In this document: in pieces, positions 7,011 through 9,174 of the stretch
Numbering within the stretch: position 1 is the first letter of the stretch
Layout: each line of letters begins with the position of its first letter
Origin: CBDTTW01 sp965363675
GTDB lineage: Bacteria; Bacteroidota; Rhodothermia; Rhodothermales; DASSAV01
Assembly: GCA_965363675.1 (NCBI GenBank)
Contig: CBDTTW010000122.1
Span: forward strand, 1 to 9,174
DNA length: 9,174 bases
Reading direction: 5' to 3'
The notes under the pieces: generated by a model
Databases searched by the model: none
Seen by the model: the letters and a program-made list of their open reading frames with translations, nothing else
What the model was told of the DNA's origin: nothing
Made by a program: the position numbers and the translations under genes

Positions 7011-7643
7011 TCAGGGGATGCCGAGCAGCTTGTGCGTCTGGAGGCTCAGCCGCCAGCGCGGGTGCGCGAGGCAGTACCGGACGGCCTCGGCGGTGTGGCG
7101 CGCGGCGTCGGGGCCGTCCATCGGCTGAAGGAAAAAGTGCCGGAAGTCCAGGTCGGCGACTGCCTCGGGCGGCAAGGCGGCCTGCGGAAACACCAGCTTG
7201 AGTTCGTCGCCCCGGGTGAGCGCGAGCGGCGCCCCCGCCTTCGGGCTGACGCAGATCCAGTCGAGGCCGGGCGGGGCGGCCTGCGTGCCGTTGGTCTCTA
7301 CGGCCACCTCCAGCCCGTGCGCCCGGAAGGCCGCCGCAAGCGCCGCGTCGAGCTGCAACAGCGGCTCGCCGCCGGTGCACACCACGAACGGGCGCCCCTC
7401 GCGGGCGGGCCAAAGCGCCGCCGCGTGCGCTGCGAGGGCGTCGGCCGTGGCGAACTTGCCGCCGCCGGGGCCGTCCACGCCTACGAAGTCGGTGTCGCAG
7501 AAGGTGCAGACGGCGGCGGCGCGGTCCGCCTCGCGCCCCGTCCACAGGTTGCAGCCTGCAAAACGGCAGAACACGGCGGGCCGCCCCGCGTGATACCCTT
7601 CGCCCTGGAGGGTGTAAAAGACTTCTTTGACCGAGTACGCCAT
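7011..7643 (-). CDS. queE: 7-carboxy-7-deazaguanine synthase (radical SAM)
   Basis: QueE converts 6-carboxytetrahydropterin to 7-carboxy-7-deazaguanine in the cytoplasm, the branch step toward preQ0, queuosine and other 7-deazapurines. The 210-residue protein shows the expected features: FYTLQGEGYHAGRPAVF (9-25), cluster cysteines Cys31, Cys46 and Cys49 in CX14CX2C spacing, CTGGEP (89-94), VETNGT (115-120), CVSPKAG (131-137), LQPMDG (172-177) and the C-terminal LQTHKLLGIP (201-210). CX14CX2C is an established QueE variant (known from Burkholderia multivorans) of the usual radical SAM CX3CX2C motif. No other queuosine gene (queC, queD, queF, tgt) is in the window. It heads the operon with the ABC genes. 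The ATG at 7643 gives the standard QueE N-terminus; only a weak AGAGCGG precedes it. Confidence 0.95.
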   Translation of the reverse strand: MAYSVKEVFYTLQGEGYHAGRPAVFCRFAGCNLWTGREADRAAAVCTFCDTDFVGVDGPGGGKFATADALAAHAAALWPAREGRPFVVCTGGEPLLQLDAALAAAFRAHGLEVAVETNGTQAAPPGLDWICVSPKAGAPLALTRGDELKLVFPQAALPPEAVADLDFRHFFLQPMDGPDAARHTAEAVRYCLAHPRWRLSLQTHKLLGIP

Positions 7644-7710
7644 CCGCTCTGTAACTAATGCCCGCCGCTCAAGGTACGCCGCCGGCCGCGCGCGCCAAAC
7701 CGCTGATCCT

Positions 7711-8508
7711 GTGCCCCCGCCATCCCCCGATTTTGCCCTGCGCGACCGCCTGGAGGCGTGGGTGCGCCGCTACGAGACGCCCGCGTTCATCGCCGCCGAC
7801 CCGATTTCCGTTCCTCATGCCTTCGAGGACCCCGCCGATCAGGAGGTCATCGGGCTGTACGCGGCGCTGCTGGCGTGGGGGCGCCGCAGCATCATCCTCG
7901 CCAAGCTCGAAGACCTGTGCGGCCGCATGGGCGGGCGGCCCTACGCCTTTGTGCGCGGCTTCCGCCCGGAGCGCGACGCCGGACGCTTCGCCGGCTTCAA
8001 GCACCGCACCTTTTGCGCCGAGGATGCCCTGTGGCTGACCTGCAACCTGCGCCGCGCCCTGGAGGCGTACGGCTCGGTGGGCGGGTTGGTTGCGGCCGGC
8101 CTCCGCCCGGAAGATCCGCACATCGGGCCGGGGCTGCAACACCTCAGCGATTTCCTCTCGGAGGGCGCCCCCCGGCGCCTGCGCAAACATCTACCGCGCC
8201 CCTCCACGGGCAGCGCGTGCAAGCGGCTCGCCATGTACGCCCGGTGGATGGCGCGGCCCGGCCCCGTGGACCTCGGGCTGTGGCCGGGCATCCACCCCCG
8301 CCGGCTCATCCTGCCGCTCGACGTGCACGCCGGGCGCACGGCGCGGGCGCTCGGGCTGCTCGCCCGGCCGCAGGACGACTGGCGCGCCGCGCTCGCGCTG
8401 ACGGAGCGCTGCCGCGACTTCGCGCCGGAGGACCCCTGCCGCTACGACTTCGCCTTCTTCGGGGCCGCCGCCTACGCCGATGGGCCTATGCCGGAGCCGC
8501 AGAGGTAG
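7711..8508 (+). CDS. TIGR02757 (DUF2400) family protein
   Basis: This is a conserved protein whose family has no settled function. Characteristic parts are RYETPAFIAADPISVPHAF (20-38), AALLAWGRR (51-59), CKRLAMYARWMAR (170-182), VDLGLWPGIHPRRLILPLDV (186-205) and FAPEDPCRYDFAFFG (237-251). Length with this start (265 residues) matches the family. LDVHAGRTARALGLL (203-217) resembles the Asp-containing segment of helix-hairpin-helix DNA glycosylases, and Lys171 lies 33 residues before Asp204, close to the Lys/Asp spacing I recall for the archaeal AGOG glycosylase, so a DNA repair role is possible (inference). The start is uncertain: the GTG at 7711 is chosen because it gives a short leader before the conserved region. 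An in-frame TTG at 7627 would add 28 non-conserved residues and overlap the divergent queE start. No ATG lies in frame between them. Confidence 0.85.
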   Translation: MPPPSPDFALRDRLEAWVRRYETPAFIAADPISVPHAFEDPADQEVIGLYAALLAWGRRSIILAKLEDLCGRMGGRPYAFVRGFRPERDAGRFAGFKHRTFCAEDALWLTCNLRRALEAYGSVGGLVAAGLRPEDPHIGPGLQHLSDFLSEGAPRRLRKHLPRPSTGSACKRLAMYARWMARPGPVDLGLWPGIHPRRLILPLDVHAGRTARALGLLARPQDDWRAALALTERCRDFAPEDPCRYDFAFFGAAAYADGPMPEPQR

Positions 8509-8517
8509 GGCGGCGCC

Positions 8518-9048
8518 TCAGGCCCTGGCCTTCGGGACGGGCTCGTCCGTGCGCACCTCCACCACGGCCCCGACGCTCCGGTACAGCCCGTCGAAATACA
8601 GCACCGGCGAGCCCTCGCGTCGCCATTCGGCGGCGGCCACTTCCGCGATGATGAGCGTATGGTCGGCCGTGTCGATGAAGTGCACAGGCGCGCAGCGCAG
8701 CACCGCCAGCGCGTCGGCGAGCACCGGCGTCCCGGTCTCGTCGAGCGCATGGTCCACCGCCTCGAACTGCTCGGCTCCGGTCAGGTTGGGAGCCGCGAAG
8801 TGGTTGCAATAGTGCGCATCCTCTTCGGCGATGAGGTGAATGTTGAACGTTTCGGCCTGAAGCGCCACCGTGTGCATGCGCGCCTGCTTGCCGATGTTGA
8901 AGCTGACGAGCGGCGGGTTGAGCGAGACGCTGGCGAACGATCCGATGGTGATGCCCCGGATCTCGTCGCGCCCGCGCGCCGTCGCCACGACGACCGGCTG
9001 CGGCGTCCGGCGCATGAAGCTGCGGAGCAGTTCTCCACGGAAGGGCAT
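8518..9048 (-). CDS. Flavin reductase-like (FMN-binding) family protein
   Basis: This 176-residue protein belongs to the flavin reductase-like domain family (split-barrel; HpaC/RutF-type NAD(P)H:FMN oxidoreductases and relatives). The FMN-binding core is visible: RGITIGSFASVSLNPPLVSF (31-50), then NIGKQARMHT (51-60), FNIHLIA (68-74) and FDGLYRSVG (152-160). Members supply reduced flavin to a monooxygenase or act as FMN-binding proteins; no partner oxygenase lies next to it, so its role is open. The ATG at 9048 gives PFRGELLRSFMRR right at the N-terminus, as expected for the family. An in-frame GTG at 9090 would add 14 residues and cannot be excluded; neither has a clear Shine-Dalgarno. It converges with the DUF2400 gene with 9 bp between stops. 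The 126 bases to the right edge show no gene or recognisable promoter. Confidence 0.88.
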   Translation of the reverse strand: MPFRGELLRSFMRRTPQPVVVATARGRDEIRGITIGSFASVSLNPPLVSFNIGKQARMHTVALQAETFNIHLIAEEDAHYCNHFAAPNLTGAEQFEAVDHALDETGTPVLADALAVLRCAPVHFIDTADHTLIIAEVAAAEWRREGSPVLYFDGLYRSVGAVVEVRTDEPVPKARA

Positions 9049-9174
9049 GTCGGCGGGTGAGATGAAGGGCGGGGTTGCGGAAAGGCGCACGGCGGCGCCG
9101 GATGCAGGGTCAACGACCGTGGGGAGTCTTCAGTTTCGGCGCGGCGCGCCCTGCGGCCCCGGCCGGCCGCTAGA

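Noticed and set aside
7003..7545. A longer N-terminus for the ABC ATPase, up to 7545
   Set aside because: It would overlap most of queE in another frame and has shadow composition. The ATG at 7002 gives the normal ATPase N-terminus with GAGG upstream.
9143..9168. Two 8-bp palindromes, GGCGCGCC and GGCCGGCC, near the right edge
   Set aside because: Such sites arise often by chance in DNA this rich in G and C, and nothing links them to a gene or element.
1..9174. CRISPR array, insertion sequence, tRNA or rRNA, prophage or defence genes
   Set aside because: No repeated spacers, transposase, terminal inverted repeats or RNA-gene structure were seen on either strand; all long frames with real motifs are metabolic, transport or housekeeping genes.

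Overview
The window is very G+C-rich and densely coded, with eight protein genes and almost no intergenic DNA. Its content points to a Rhodothermota bacterium (Rhodothermus/Rhodothermaceae type): a mannosylglucose phosphorylase of the kind known from Rhodothermus marinus sits beside a large sodium/sugar symporter, and Shine-Dalgarno signals are weak or absent at most starts. This placement rests on protein resemblance recalled from memory, not on a search.

Layout. Positions 1-2740 (minus strand) hold a two-gene sugar unit: an SSS-family sodium symporter followed by a GH130 phosphorylase that runs off the left edge of the window. Positions 2741-2993 are the only sizeable intergenic region, with a 72% A+T island in otherwise G+C-rich DNA. 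From 2994 a ROK-family regulator is transcribed divergently from the symporter. It ends 4 bp from the end of a second, convergent minus-strand operon (7643 down to 4243): queE (7-carboxy-7-deazaguanine synthase), an ABC ATPase, an ABC-2/NosY-like permease and a lipoprotein of unknown function, with gaps of 8 bp, a 4-bp overlap, and 13 bp. Divergent from queE is a TIGR02757/DUF2400 gene (plus). It converges with a flavin-reductase-like gene (minus) at the right end.

How the genes work together. The left half reads as a small mannan-utilisation locus: the symporter brings in a manno-oligosaccharide, the phosphorylase splits mannosyl-glucose with phosphate, and the ROK protein probably senses a sugar and controls the divergent promoters. 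That ROK protein lacks both the zinc-motif residues and the catalytic Asp of ROK kinases, so it is most likely purely regulatory. The queE operon joins a queuosine/7-deazaguanine precursor enzyme to an ABC transporter pair and a lipoprotein, a linkage with no obvious explanation. The right end holds housekeeping-type single genes.

I see no mobile element, CRISPR array, tRNA or rRNA, and no convincing sign of a wholly new system. The points most worth a second look are the divergent regulatory island, the degenerate ROK protein, the queE-ABC-lipoprotein linkage, and possible DNA-glycosylase residues in the DUF2400 protein.
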